DNA of 64,000 bases from the NCBI GenBank assembly GCA_006503535.1, contig QYRS01000004.1:3286001-3350000 (forward strand), written 5' to 3'. Of the stretch, positions 48,157 to 59,889 are shown piece by piece. A program made the translations under genes and the position numbers. Positions within the stretch are counted from its first letter, which is position 1. Every line of letters starts with the position of its first letter. The notes below the pieces were generated by a model, which did no database searches, was not told where the DNA came from, and saw nothing but the letters and a program-made list of their open reading frames with translations. The stretch is from Arthrinium phaeospermum (taxonomy: Eukaryota > Ascomycota > Sordariomycetes > Amphisphaeriales > Apiosporaceae).

Positions 48157-50005
48157 ATGCATCTTACGTCTATCTTGGGCGCATCCTTTGGCAGTCTGGC
48201 CGTGGCGGCACTGCAAACCGGATCCGCCTTCGAGCCGGCTGATTTCAAAGTGACGGAGGCGCTGCGGGAGCTGGCGTTCAACGTTGAAGAGATCCCCGCC
48301 TTGGCAAGCTTTCACGAGGAGCCAGCGGCGGGAAGGCAGGTTGCACATCTCCGAGGTCCGGACTGCCAAGCTGCTGTATGTTGTTTTCGACTATATATAT
48401 TGCACCGATGTGTCTACTGACTAGTGAAAACTAGTGCGCCGCGCTTCAGTTCGCCTACGGCAGCGACTCCGTCTATGCCGAGGGCGAGGCAAACTATAGC
48501 AACTTCACCGGCGGGTACTGGTCCGACGCACAGCAGCATGTCATCCCCCGCTGCATCTTCAAGCCTTCCAAGGCCCAGGACATCTCAGTCGTGGTTCTCC
48601 TATCCCGCCTGACACAGTGTCCCTTTGCGGCTAAGAGCGGCGGCCATGCGGCCATGGTTGGCGCTTCTAGCATCGAGGGAGGCATCACCATTTCCTTTGC
48701 CAATCTGAACGGCATTTCCCTGAGCAGGGACAAGAAGATTGTTTCCGTTGGCCCTGGAAACAATTGGGGTCGTGTCTATGAAGCGCTGACCAAGTCGGAC
48801 CTTACCGTCGTTGGTGGACGTCTGTTCAACATTGGAGTGGGCGGGTTGACCACGGGCGGTAAGTTCTCATAATCACCAGCAGGGCCGAAAGACTCTTATG
48901 ATTGGGTACTGATAATCACCTTGCTCAGGTGGTATTTCGTACTTCTCTCCCCGTTATGGATGGGCCTGTGACAACGTAGAGAGCTTCGATGTAAGTCTAG
49001 ATGGTGCATCAACATAGGATCACACACTAATAATTATTCTAGGTCGTCACCGCAAGCGGCGTAGTGGTCCACGCCACTGCCAAACAGTTCCCCGACCTGT
49101 ACTGGGCCCTACGCGGCGGCGGCAACAATTTCGGCCTCGTCGTCAACTTCAACCTACGGACCATCCCCCTGCCCCAGGGCCAGGTCTGGGGCGGACAAAG
49201 GACGTACATGGAGAACGACTTCCGCGGCCTCGACGAGGCCTTCGCCTACGCGACGACCAACGCGGCCCAGGACGTGGACGCCGGTCTCTACCTCGTCTAC
49301 GTCCACGCCAACGGCATGAACCTCGGCCTGCCCGTCTTGTACCACGCCGACCCCGTCAAGGGAACCCAGTCGCCCGTCTGGGCCGGCTTCGACAGCGGCA
49401 ACCTCACGGCCGTCGGCGACACGACCAAGCCGCGCGTCCTGGCCGAGTGGGCCGCCGAGACGATGCGCGACAGCCCCAACGGCAAGCGCCAGCTGTTCTA
49501 CACCCTCAGCACCAAGGCCGACGTCGACATGGCCACATTCGCGCGCCAGCGCTTCCTCGACACCGTCGCCGAGATCGCCGACGTGCCGGGGATTGGGCCC
49601 AACATCGTCTACCAGGCCATCGGGACGCCGCAACTGCAACAGATGCAGAAGGACGGCGGCAATACCCTCGGTCTGGATCCGTCCGAGGGGCCCATCTACA
49701 TCATGCTGCTCGCGGCGTCGTGGACGCACCAGGCGGATGACGCGCGGGTCACGGCCTATCTGTCGGGCGTGCTGCGGGATATCAAGGACGAGGCGCTGCG
49801 GCGGGGGGTCTTTAGCGAGTATGTGTACATGAACTACGCGAGCGAGTACCAGGACGTCATCGCCAGCTACGGCGGCGCCAACAAGGCCCGGCTGAAAGAC
49901 ATTGCTGTCCGATACGATCCGGCGCAGGTGTTCCAGAAGCTGCAGCCTGGCTACTTCAAGCTGGACCGCGCGCCGACTCCGGGGACTGGGTACTATAACA
50001 TTTGA
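48157..50005 (+). CDS. Secreted FAD-linked oxidase, berberine-bridge-enzyme type
   Basis: Exons 48157-48375, 48435-48858, 48929-48990 and 49043-50005; 555 aa. After a signal peptide (MHLTSILGASFGSLAVAAL) comes a PCMH-type FAD domain: CPFAAKSGGHAAM carries the histidine (His144) that usually holds 8-alpha-N1-linked FAD. The loop GRLFNIGVGGLTTGGG follows. The position where bicovalent enzymes have a cysteine is an Asn/Ile-type residue here, so attachment is likely through His only. The C-terminal BBE motif reads YMNYASEYQD. These enzymes oxidise alcohols, carbohydrates or specialised metabolites with O2, giving H2O2. The start at 48157 gives a proper signal peptide. The gene is convergent with 7-TM paralogue 2, about 270 bp away. 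Confidence 0.92.
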
Positions 50006-50275
50006 AGGTGGACTAATATCTACTCTCAGCCCCAGTAGTACTCTAGTGGAGGAGGCGTTATATAATATCGATCATAAGCATACATTTATAAACAATAACA
50101 CAATTATCAATGAGGGGCAGGATGGGCCCAGACGGAAGGGGATATTGAAATTCCCGCATTGGTCCTTATCGACCATTCACCCAAATAAATATTTCCATGT
50201 AGAACGTTGACAGCTGTTAGTGATACGCCAACTGCGCATGATTGAACGTTGGCGAGGTGCGACGTAAAAAGGCGT

Positions 50276-51456
50276 TCAAGAAGGCCGGGATGTTCGTGAA
50301 GATAGTTCGAAAGTGGTAGTCGTCGTGATGCCGTCCTCGGGACTATTAGCTTTGGCCCTCGAAGGAAGCCTCTGCATCCGGACATTCTCCGGGTTGCGTG
50401 CCGGCCGGCGGAAGATCGGGCGGAGGAGCGGGACGCTGACGGCCACAATGCCCACGCTCGGCTCCAAGCCCAGTAAGAACCATTGCAGGATCATGTTCTG
50501 CTGGAACCACTCCTGCCACCAAAGGCAGATGCGCACTAGAGAGACCACGCAAGTCCTTGATGTTGCATTAGTCTTAAAGTCCCAAAATCCACAGAGTCTG
50601 GGCTGGGGCTGCAACTATCAGGTAGCTACTTATACTCACAAAAACCCCAAGCCAAACGCCAAGATAATATCCCGCTTCTTCCGACTATCGATGCGGACCC
50701 GCCACAGCTGCCAGATGGGCACCAGAAAAATGGCGAAGTCGAGCACGACGGTGGCGACGAAATTGAAGCGCCCGTTGACCTTGAGTTTGTAGTTGTCGTC
50801 GCCCGTCGCGTTGTCGAGGCTGTAGGCCGGGAAGCTCGTGTAGAGCGAGCCCGTGATGGCCGCCGTGGCGCACACCACCGTCAGGTACGTCAGCGCATTG
50901 AGCACGGTCCGGGCGGCGCTCGATCCCGCGCCCCAGAAGAGCTCGCGGAAGAGGGCCAGCGCGGAGAACTTGAGGAGGAAGACGGTGAAGCTGAAGAGGA
51001 GCTGCGTCACTGTGTTGCCCTGGTTCTAGGCGTTAGCATGGGTGGCCACTCGGCAGGGGAGAGGAGGGGAGGGGCCCGTGGGATACTTACCAAGAGGAAG
51101 CTCTTGCGCTGGGATTCGGGTATTGAGGCGAGCTTGTCTAGGTCGGGTAAGGTTTCCATGCCACCTGCGAAGACGGCTGTATAGACGTGAGCCTGGTTAG
51201 ATATTGAGGGTAGATACTATCTTGGAGGAAGGGTGGATGGGTTGGGGGGCTTACTGAATATGACTATCGCCCAGAACAGCAGCAGCGTGACATTGTCCAG
51301 TAAGATGAGAGCATCACTCCATTGCAGCCGTTGTCCAGAGATCTTCCTTGCCCAGAACCGCAGCCCGACAACAGCGGTCGGGAGTATGCTGAACACTATC
51401 ACGATGGCCACGATGGCTCTTTGATTGGAATTCTCGATGGGTCTCAGAGACACCAT
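50276..51456 (-). CDS. Fungal-rhodopsin-domain 7-TM membrane protein, paralogue 2
   Basis: Exons on the minus strand: 51456-51255, 51176-51091, 51025-50640, 50555-50276; 317 aa. The start MVSLRPIENSNQ was chosen because it aligns with the other two paralogues; an upstream ATG at 51477 would add seven residues. Seven hydrophobic segments; motifs GLRFWARKISGQRLQWSDA after TM1 and LGLEPSVGIVAVSVPLLRP at TM7. The loop between TM2 and TM3 (exon 2) is short and poorly conserved, as in the siblings. Predicted plasma-membrane sensor or receptor of unknown ligand. Exon phases (1, 0, 2) and the 386-nt third exon match paralogues 1 and 3. Confidence 0.88.
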
Positions 51457-52560
51457 GGCTGCTGCTGGTTGGTACAAGTGAGCGTGAGGAGTCCGAAGGA
51501 CAAATCCGAATTTGGCGATAGGTGTGAAACCAGACGTTCAGGAGGAGGGTTTAAGAGACTCCAGAACGCTCCCATTGTGATATAGGATTCCTTCGTCTAA
51601 TTATAACGTAGCATTGTCTAAATGGGGGGCCGAATCCGGTGCTTTGGGTACTACGCACGTAGCATCGACAGAAGGGCTGAATATCTCCGCCAGGGCTAGA
51701 TCGCTCCCCTCCACCAGCAGATTCTGCACCATCAGAAACAGGGATGATCTGGTGCGATCGCTGGGACATTCTAGACATCCGGGGTGCTCGGGACGGCCTT
51801 TGATTGGTCAGGTAGACATGGTCTCCTTGTGCACGGGCGTTCTGACCAATGATAAGAATCTCTTGGTGATTTCAAGGGATCATATTCTAGGCTCGGCCTT
51901 TGAATTTTTGACCTAGCTAGTACGGTGTTCGCTCGTGGCCCCTTGCTTGGCACGAGGCATCCGCCAGCCTGGTTTGGGATCGTTCGGCTTATCGGATACA
52001 TGGGTCATCCCAATCTACACGATCTCAAGGGGTTCTTGTAGAAGAAGGGTGGTTACTGATCATTCCGGGAACCCGGCTATCTATGGAATGTCTCCGTCGA
52101 GATTATGGGGTCAGCTGAGCGAAGCTACGTAAGGGGGCATTCAGCCCAAGTCCCACGTTCCCTGCTCATAAATGTCCAAGCCAGTCAAAGTTAGGCCGGA
52201 TGCAAAGGACAGCTTGATCTCGCACGTTTTTTCGATAGCAGTTGGATGGGTACTTCTTTCCTCTTTTCTTTCATTGTCTTTCTGTTCTATCGAACCATTT
52301 TGTTCTACCCGGGACAGGCGAGTCCAATGCAAAGAAAGGGGTTCGCGCAAGGTGAGTAAAGAAAAGCTTGCTCGTTTGCAACAATCTGGCTAATTTCATC
52401 TCATAGCTTCTTTGGGTGAGATGAGACCACCGGTCATCAGAACAGGAGTCGACGAAGAAGCACGTCAGCAGTTGACTCGATCGCGGTTCCATCGCTAGAT
52501 ATGACAGCCCCAAGAGCATATCAGAAGGTTTGACGACCTCATATCGATTCTGACCGACGC
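51457..52560. other. Intergenic stretch between tandem 7-TM genes
   Basis: About 1.1 kb without a supported coding frame. A pyrimidine-rich stretch with short tct/ttc repeats lies at about 52250-52310. Presumably the promoter of paralogue 2 and the 3' region of paralogue 3. Confidence 0.5.
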
Positions 52561-53764
52561 TCAGCGAGCTTGAGATGCGTGGGAAGACGCCACAATGGTA
52601 GTGACAGATTTGATACCGAATTCCGGATCTCCGGGTCCGGGAGGTCCGGCTCGTGAGGGTAGCCTGTGCATTTTGATCCCTTCGGGTTTGGAGTTTCGGT
52701 GGAGCAGGCGGCGGAAGAGCGGGATGCAGACAGCAATGATTCCTACACTTGGTTCCAAGCCCAGTAGGAATGATTGGACCAGTGCGTTGAGGGGTTTGGT
52801 TTGGTTTTTGTATACAAGGATGGTGCGGATCAGTGCGACCACGCAAGTCCTTGAAGGTGTCAGCATATCAACACAGTCCTGAGCGCACGAGACGCCTTAG
52901 AAACGGGCATGGAAGCTCCAAACTTTCGTTTTCTAAAAGAAAAGAAGAGGGAGACCAACGTGAAGCCCAAAGCAAATGAAGCCATCACCAGTCCCTTCTT
53001 CCGGCTCTTGAGCCGGACCGAGACCAGCTGCCAAATCGGCACACAGAAGATGGCGAAGTCAAGCACCACCGTAGTCACGGTGCTGAAGATGCCGTTGACC
53101 TTGTTCATCTTCCGCATGTCCAGCGGGGGGTTCGCCAGGTCGCACCAGCGCTCCGTGGGCGAGTCGATGTACAGGGTGGCCGTGATGGACGCGGACGCGC
53201 AGACGATGCTGGCGTAGGTCAGGAGGCGGATGGTCATCCGCACGGCCCGCGAGCACGAGAAGAAGATCTCGCGGAGCAGGGCCAGCGTGGAGAACTTGAG
53301 GAGGTAGACGAGCAGGGCCCAGACCAGCTTGATGGTCGTCTCGAGCTGAGATGCGTCAACTACCCCATTAGCTTTCGGATTCGTGATAACAGTACTCAAA
53401 CAAAATCAAAGGGAAACGGAGCAACTTCGTACCCGGTGATAGGACAGGCAGAAGCCCATGTCCGTCTTGGCGAGTTCGGCGTTGGTTCGCATGTCTCCCT
53501 CTTTCGTGCCGGCCACGAGAGTGACTAAATGATCAGACAAAATCCATATGGAGTGGATTTGGCTCACATACTGTAGATAACGAGCACCCAATAAGCAAGC
53601 ATCGCAATGTTATCCAGAACTATCAAGCCATCGCTCAATTGCATGCGTTTACCCGAGGCCCTCCTCGCCCAGATGCGGAGACCGACAGCGCCAGTCGGGA
53701 GTGCGCTAAAAACTGTAGCGAGGGCGACAAGTATCGTTTGCTTCTCGTTCTGGATCAGGGTCAT
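52561..53764 (-). CDS. Fungal-rhodopsin-domain 7-TM membrane protein, paralogue 3
   Basis: Exons on the minus strand: 53764-53572, 53524-53433, 53345-52960, 52849-52561; 319 aa. Motifs GLRIWARRASGKRMQLSDGL after TM1, FAIFCVPIWQLVSVRLKSRKK at TM5 and LGLEPSVGIIAVCIPLFRR at TM7. The exon 3 acceptor was set at catctcag (just before ctcgag), which keeps frame and makes exon 3 386 nt like its siblings. The donor GTTGGT of the third intron is weak. The gene lies in tandem with paralogue 2, same strand, and is inverted relative to paralogue 1. Confidence 0.86.
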
Positions 53765-55996
53765 GGCTGATAGATTTTGGCTACCTGTGGTTAGTTAAAT
53801 GATAGTGTTGACGCAAACGATTGTATCATTCGTTTGGATGAAGAAAACCGCAAGTTCCAAAGTGTCCCCGTTAATATGTTCAAGAAAGTCCAACCACTTT
53901 TCATTCCTTATCGCCCTCTGCCATGCTCCGAAATAACAGCCGACTCGCTCAACACAAGTCCCGAAATTGTCAAATGCAAGCACGCATGTGTTCTTGGGCT
54001 CAGTCACGGGTTTTTGGTACCCCTTGCGTGAAGCATGCTGCCTATCCACCAAGTTTGCTATCACGCCACCAAGGTGCCTTGCGTGAAGCAAGCATCATTG
54101 CATAGGGCTCGAAATAGTGTTGCCTGCGATTAGGTTCGCAGAGAGCCGTGGCAAACATAATCTTGAAATCTTCTGGGGAAGTGATTCGTTCACAAGGCAA
54201 ACCGCAATATGGATTGGGCATACACCAATTTAAATTGTCAATGTACTGGGGGGATTCGACTCTCGCGGAGCCAATGGCACGGCACGCAAGGGGGGGGCGT
54301 CCGGCAAAGCCCTACCATGTCCCGTCAAAGTCCATGTGGCATGAGAGCGTCCAAGATTGATGGTGTGGCTGCGCAAGACTGCGCATCTGGTGCCTGGTCG
54401 CCTCAAGTATGCCCACTGCCAATCTGTTGTCCCACCAAGGTTTTGGTCTCACTCTGGCAGGCCAACGGGGGTTCATCGACACATGGCAAGAGAGTCATGA
54501 CAATCAGGTCACGGCTGGACAACACCCACGCCTTGCATACGCGTTAGCCCCGGATAAAACTCATCCATACCCGCACATATAATCATGTGGCACAACTTGC
54601 TCCAACTCCTTGACCGGCAAACATCCATCTAGGTCGGTTTGGGGGCAGCTTTGAGGAAGAACACTTGGGTTGCAATGGGTTACATAGATTGGTCATGTTA
54701 TGCTTGAACAAGAAAATTCAACGAGTTTGCTTGCTTTGCATGCGTAGGGTTCGAGGGATGTTTGGCTTTGATGGGCCTATTTGGTAAATTGTAATATTGC
54801 CAGCATCAAGAGAAGATCCGACGCAGTGTTTGGGATGCAATATGCATCACTGGCGTGTCCCAACTCGACGACCATACTCCCGAGATGAATATAGAAGACG
54901 AAATGAAGCAACATAATGGATGGGTATCAGATGGTTGATTCAAATCACCGACACGGTGCTAAGATCTGCCAAAACTGATTGTGTGTCCTGTTCTGATGGT
55001 GAATGTGCTCTCGTGGTGTCGAATTATGTGCCCATGGAACACTGGTAGTTGGAGAGAATGGGAATGATGCCACTAGGCGAGGAAAAAGAACTTCCTCCTG
55101 GATCAACTGGAAAAGCAGCAAGCAAGGTCGAGATCTCAGACAGTAGTAGTACTTGATTTCAAGGCACTTATGGTAAGCGCTGATGTTTGTGTATCTGTTG
55201 AATCAAGTCATCACTGATCTGACCTTGTTACGCTCTGATGACACCCTTACATTTGTTGGTGAAGGGGAAGAAAGCTCGAAGTCGAAAGCGTCTGGGCAGA
55301 TTTTAAATAGAGATTCTGCCTGGACTAAGGTTTCTCCAAGTTAGGTAAGTTCGGATATCAACAGCACGGACCATTGATAAGGAGCAGTACCCATGGCGTT
55401 CCCTAAGTATGAATCTCTACGATTGCGGTTTGCACCTTCCTTTTGTGCTTGAGGGCTGAAGCGAATGTTGCTCAATCCAGTCTTCTGCCCACCAGTCTTC
55501 TTGACAAACACGGACACCGATAAAGCAAGACGAATCGTAGGCATCAGGTTCGCGGGACCAAAATCATGTAGACGGTGGTTGTATTGAATCCTAAGCTACA
55601 TCCGACACTAATACCCTGCACTGCGGTTTCCATCCAACCTTGATCCGGCCCCCATGGTCAACCCACATTCGAACCGTGAGCCCAGTACCAAATCTCCAAA
55701 CAGTATCGTGCGAGTTGGAACTGTCGTCACAGGATTCGCATGGGTCGGGAACGCCACACCGAGGGAGGAGGTTCGTCCCGGTCGTGCTGGGTTAGCGACA
55801 AAGGGTAGACCTGACTGAAAAACTGGGGCGTCAGCCGAAGCCAACGTCTTGTGGTGCATCAGAACGTAACAAGGTCTTATCTCATCATGTCGCGCTCGGT
55901 GCCTAGGCACTTCACTGCGCGGGTCAGAAATGTAAGTTTGTCGCTCATCCCCACCTTTAGTCTGGTCAGCCCATGAGGCCTAGAAGCGCCGGGCAA

Positions 55997-56034
55997 CGAT
56001 GAACAAAGCCGGCGACGATGAACAAAGCCGGCGA
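55997..56034. repeat. 19-bp tandem duplication
   Basis: Two exact adjacent copies of cgatgaacaaagccggcga. Confidence 0.85.
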
Positions 56035-56126
56035 CGACGACTGGATATCAGTCGAGGATATGATGGATGGAAGGGTATGTCTTGGTGACGCAGAACAGCA
56101 ATTGGAAGTTGAGCTGGCCCCGAGAA

Positions 56127-56180
56127 AGGGGAGAAGCAGAGGAGAGAAGCAGAGGGGAGAAGCAGAGGAGAGAAGCAGAG
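56127..56180. repeat. Purine minisatellite (gagaagcagag units)
   Basis: About four imperfect 13-15 bp copies of a ggagagaagcagag unit. Confidence 0.8.
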
Positions 56181-56993
56181 ATAAGATCGTGATGAAAGGT
56201 GTTGGTGTTTTGAAATGAAGTGTGGAAGATGGAGAATCAAGAAGGCCAAGCGAAGAGAAGAACAGTGGTGCTTAAATACATTACCTTTCGGCGGATTTCT
56301 AGCATGTTCAAGCTGTCAATGCTGAATGCGAAGAACAGGGCGACTTCCGTTAATTCTCACTCGTTCTGACAGTTGCGTTCCAGCCAAGTTCGCTGGGGTA
56401 GACGTCTTCGCGCCTACTGAGATACTCCGTCTTGGAAGCTATGGGCTAGTTGTTTCTACTTTCGCACATGCAATTGCAACAGACGGCTGATTGTAGTTCC
56501 TGCAGTGGCAGGAGGCAGGCAGATTCCCAGTCCCCAGTTCCAAGTCGCTCCAGCATTCACATATTTGCTCAGCAGTATAAGATGCAGCAGCGCCCGCTTT
56601 TCCGCCCTCGGTGTCAGTGCACTCCCACCAAAGGAAGCAGCACGCTGATGAAGATCGAGCTAGGAATCTTCTCCAAACATGATCCTGCCAACGTCCCTGG
56701 GCAAGTCCGTTGTCATCTGTGCCGAGGATCGAGTCTGCACGTGTTGGATTCGGGGCAGGTGGGAAGACCAGTGTTGCCGTATTGGCTCCTTTGCCCAAGG
56801 TCTCAATGACCGAGTAAGAGGGCAGAATGGCTTCGACAACCATACCTGCCCTTCCCCCTCACGGTAAATTGGATCACTTCTCCTCACTCGCAGTAAGTAA
56901 CTCGGCGCGACTTCCCTTGACGGAAATCAATTCCATATTTGATCATACATGCTACCAGCTCTTCTCCATGATTACATGATTGGTCTCAAATGT

Positions 56994-57472
56994 CTAGTTG
57001 ACGCCATGCTCAGGAGCCCCACCGACAGGGCCCCAGACAGACCTCTCGATCAACCACTCCATCTTCCCGCTTTCCTTGTCAACCTTGGCAAACAGAAAGC
57101 TTTCAAACTCCGTGGCCTTGCCATACAAGTTGATGGTCCCCGTCATGCGCGCCGCCAGCTGGTCGCCATCGCGGAGAAACTCGTGCCTTTGGTAACAGAT
57201 GAGGATAAGCCCGCCTGGGAAACGCCAATGCACTGGAATAATCTTACTGAGGTAACAACTTACATGGCAGGTTTGTAGTCGCTGACCTTGCCGCGCCACT
57301 CGGTAATGTTCTTGATGTAGTCGTCGTAGGCTATGCGCTGGCCGTTCATGACTTGGTAGAAAGTCGGGAGCGAGGTGGCCTCGGCATATTGAGCGGTGTC
57401 CTCGGGCCGGCCGGTGAGACTCCACTCCATGGCCCGCAGGAAGCCTTCGCGCGTGGATGTGTATTCGGACAT
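56994..57472 (-). CDS. SnoaL/NTF2-like small protein
   Basis: Exon 1 is 57472-57264 and exon 2 57186-56994; 133 aa. Splicing joins SDYKPAM to HEFLRDGDQLAAR, giving a natural junction. Helical N-terminal half (REGFLRAMEWSLTG), then a beta-rich half (MTGTINLYGKATEFESFLFAKVD). The fold resembles the cone-shaped SnoaL/NTF2 superfamily, which includes cyclases, isomerases and non-catalytic binding proteins. In fungi, small members often sit in accessory or metabolite clusters. No catalytic residue can be assigned with confidence. The acceptor at 57187-57188 (ccaaag, then g) is the only one that keeps frame. Confidence 0.75.
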
Positions 57473-58361
57473 GGTATCGGATGAGAGGATCGGCTCGTAT
57501 CGATGCAGAAGTAATGAGCCAGGAGTAGCTAGTATGGTGTTTTCTTCCCCTCTTTAGACTTGGATGATGGAAGGTTGAGGGGATTTCGAACGAATAATAA
57601 CCATAAAGCACTTCCAGTGCTTCCATCGAAAGAACTGGGAGAGATGCATGTGGCCAGTCAGCGCTAGTCCCAACGGCTCAGAGCGAAGAGCCAACCCTCC
57701 GATCTAATTGGACCAGCAAAGTGGGGCGTGATGTTGGTTTTACTGGAAGGAGACCCTGCGGGCACGATAAGATAGGTAGGCGGGATGTTTGTTCTACTAC
57801 GCAAGAATAACGCGACGCATCGGAGAAAAGGAAGATATATATCAGGAGGTACATGGTGAGAATACTGCTTAGACTCATGGACCTGAAGCAATCCCGACAG
57901 ACTTCAAATCAGTGGCATGAAGGGGTGTCTCTGTAGCCCGTTTCCATCCCCTTTCCGTGTCCCGTGCAGATGTAGGAAAAGAAATTCACACAATGACCTA
58001 TACATATACCTTATATATTGACAAGATTCAAATATTGTCTACTTTCCAAACGTGGAAGTTAAAATGCCTATCTGACTAGTATTTCTCTTGGCGTAAATAC
58101 GTGCAAACTCCGAGACGTAAAGTCCGTCTTTGGCTTCTAACCTTTGAGACGGAATAACCAATGGAGCAAGAATGGATAGGGTAGCATACTATGAGGTTGA
58201 TTCGACATAAAGTTAGTTGGTTGTCCAAGTACATCCATATTATGCCCAACCAAGACGCCCCTATCACCCGACCCCTCCAGTTATTTGCAGCCTAATACAG
58301 TTCTCACATACCAAATCGTCATCTCATCGCCTATCAAGCACGGTCATGACTGCTATGAACC
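57473..58361. other. Gene-free stretch
   Basis: About 890 bp with no recognisable feature. Confidence 0.5.
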
Positions 58362-59112
58362 GTGTACTCTGGCAATATCCCGTCCGCGGATATGCCGTAC
58401 CGCGAAGCCGTCGTCTTCGGCCTCTGCGTCACCACCAGTTCGTTTTCTCTCTTCGGCGGGGACTACCTGGGGCCTCGACTTCCCCGAGCTGGGCGCTTCG
58501 AGGAAGGGGAAGTCGCTCCTCGTCTGGGGCGGCAGCTCGGCCGCTGGGGCGGGATACGATGTGATCGCCGCCTGTTCGCCGCACAACTTTGATTACGTTA
58601 AGGGCCTCGGCGCCTTGAAGGCCTTCGACTACAACAGTCCCGCCGTGGTGCAAGACGTCGTGTCTGAACTCGACAAGGGTGTATGCGCGGGCATCTACAT
58701 GGCGACTGGAAGCAACGCCGCCGCTTGCCAGGTCTCGGCTGCTTCCAAACAAAAGGTGAATTGAACGATGCCGTCTCCTCCCCTTTTCTACCTGACTGTT
58801 TTGGCAGGAGGCTCGCTAACACCGCATGATTAGCTCTTCGTCGCCTCTTCCAACCCAATCGCGCCCGCCGACGTCCCCGAGGGCGTCAAGGCCAAGTTCA
58901 CTTTCGGCACCGGCACCGGCGCCGAGGCCTTTGCCGAGACCTTGCCTGCCACCTTTGGCGGATACCTGCCCGAGGCGCTGGCAGCTGGGGTGTACAAGAT
59001 CGCTCCTCCGCCACAAGTCGTGAATAGAAAAGGACTCAATGGCATCCAGGAGGCCTTGGATGCCATGAAAGCCGGGATATCAGCGGTCAAGCTGGTCGTC
59101 GAGCGCTCTTAG
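58362..59112 (+). pseudogene. Relic of an MDR (zinc-binding-dehydrogenase-like) oxidoreductase
   Basis: Plus-strand fragments align to the C-terminal half of CipB-like/enoyl-reductase-type MDR proteins. MPYREAVVFGL and FGGDYLG lie in one frame; LDFPELGASRKGKSLLVWGGSS and GYDVIAACSPHNFDYVKGLGA lie in another. The change of frame is at the G run near 58469-58472 (ctggggcc), where one extra G explains it. The nucleotide-binding segment then lacks about ten residues: GGSSA is followed directly by the GYDVIA strand. The N-terminal GroES-like domain is absent upstream. An intron (58756-58833, GTGAAT...TAG) still looks intact, and the C-terminus LNGIQEALDAMKAG ends at 59112. Multiple lesions make a working enzyme unlikely. 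Confidence 0.75.
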
Positions 59113-59889
59113 GGCTCGGTTTCCCGACGACCATCCGGCTTACTCTCGACAGGCGTGCGTCTGGGATTATTACACACATCGGCCGGTTCTCTTTTTCAAT
59201 GTTGCCGAAGTTGGTGAAGTAAATCGTCGAAGGTAGATATACTTCAACAGTAAGACAAAGTTCACCCAAATTGAAGCATGAAGCAAGCAGTAAGCAAGAG
59301 GAATGCCAGATGGTGATATGCCAGAGGACCCCGGCTAGCTCGACTCGGCCGAGTTTCATGCATAGTAGCTCATTGGCCAGCTTGGCGCTCTGATTCGCCG
59401 AAACCCTGTCGCTATATGTGGCAAACCTCCAATCATATGCGATGTGGCAGTGCGTTTCGTGGCTTAGACGACCCCTTTTTCTGGGGCAAAACGGGGACCC
59501 CCCATGTCGGCGGCCCATTACTTCGCCCTATTGGAAACACCATACAGCATGAATAGCCGGGTTTCAAGAGCGAATGCGGCCGTTGTAGGTTGCAGCCGGC
59601 CTATCTTGGCATCCTTACTGTACGCCATTGGCCAGGCCATCACACGGTCAAGAGCCAGTCAGGTCCTCGCATTGTCCTGCGTGTTGGTCGTTGGATTGAA
59701 GGTGGCGATTGAGGTGCCAAGACCCATGCAGTGATCTTGATCTATATTAAAACACATAGCCGCTCATCAATGTCAATCCGGGGAGAAGGGTTTGTCGCAG
59801 GTTCATCCCGACTCAACCTTCTCACACGTTACCCAACCCACCCCATTCATTCTTTTCTACGCGTGTCTTGTCGCGCAACCCATAGCACC
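59113..59889. other. Gene-free stretch upstream of secreted protein
   Basis: About 780 bp; no coding frame recognised. A tctatattaaaac string at about 59740 could be the core promoter of the next gene. Confidence 0.45.

Larger units (their letters stand above)
53765..56993. other. Gene-free accessory stretch
   Basis: These 3.2 kb lack any frame with family resemblance or a believable exon chain. Two small tandem repeats occur at 55997-56034 and 56127-56180. It may contain eroded genes or repeats that I cannot identify. Confidence 0.5.

Noticed and set aside
49154..49729. Antisense 191-codon frame in the FAD oxidase
   Set aside because: A codon-bias shadow, Val/Gly/Asp-rich like the one opposite the subtilisin.
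53344..53400. Exon 3 of 7-TM paralogue 3 starting earlier (VDASQLETT...)
   Set aside because: The upstream AG (gggtag) would put exon 3 out of phase with exon 2; the catctcag acceptor keeps phase and gives the 386-nt exon seen in both paralogues.
54741..54754. gggttcgagg considered as a tRNA T-loop
   Set aside because: No acceptor stem, anticodon arm or A-box at the right distance.
57290..57626. Long minus-strand frame extending upstream of the SnoaL-like start
   Set aside because: It reads a different frame through exon 1; the spliced 133-aa model gives a natural protein and the long frame does not.
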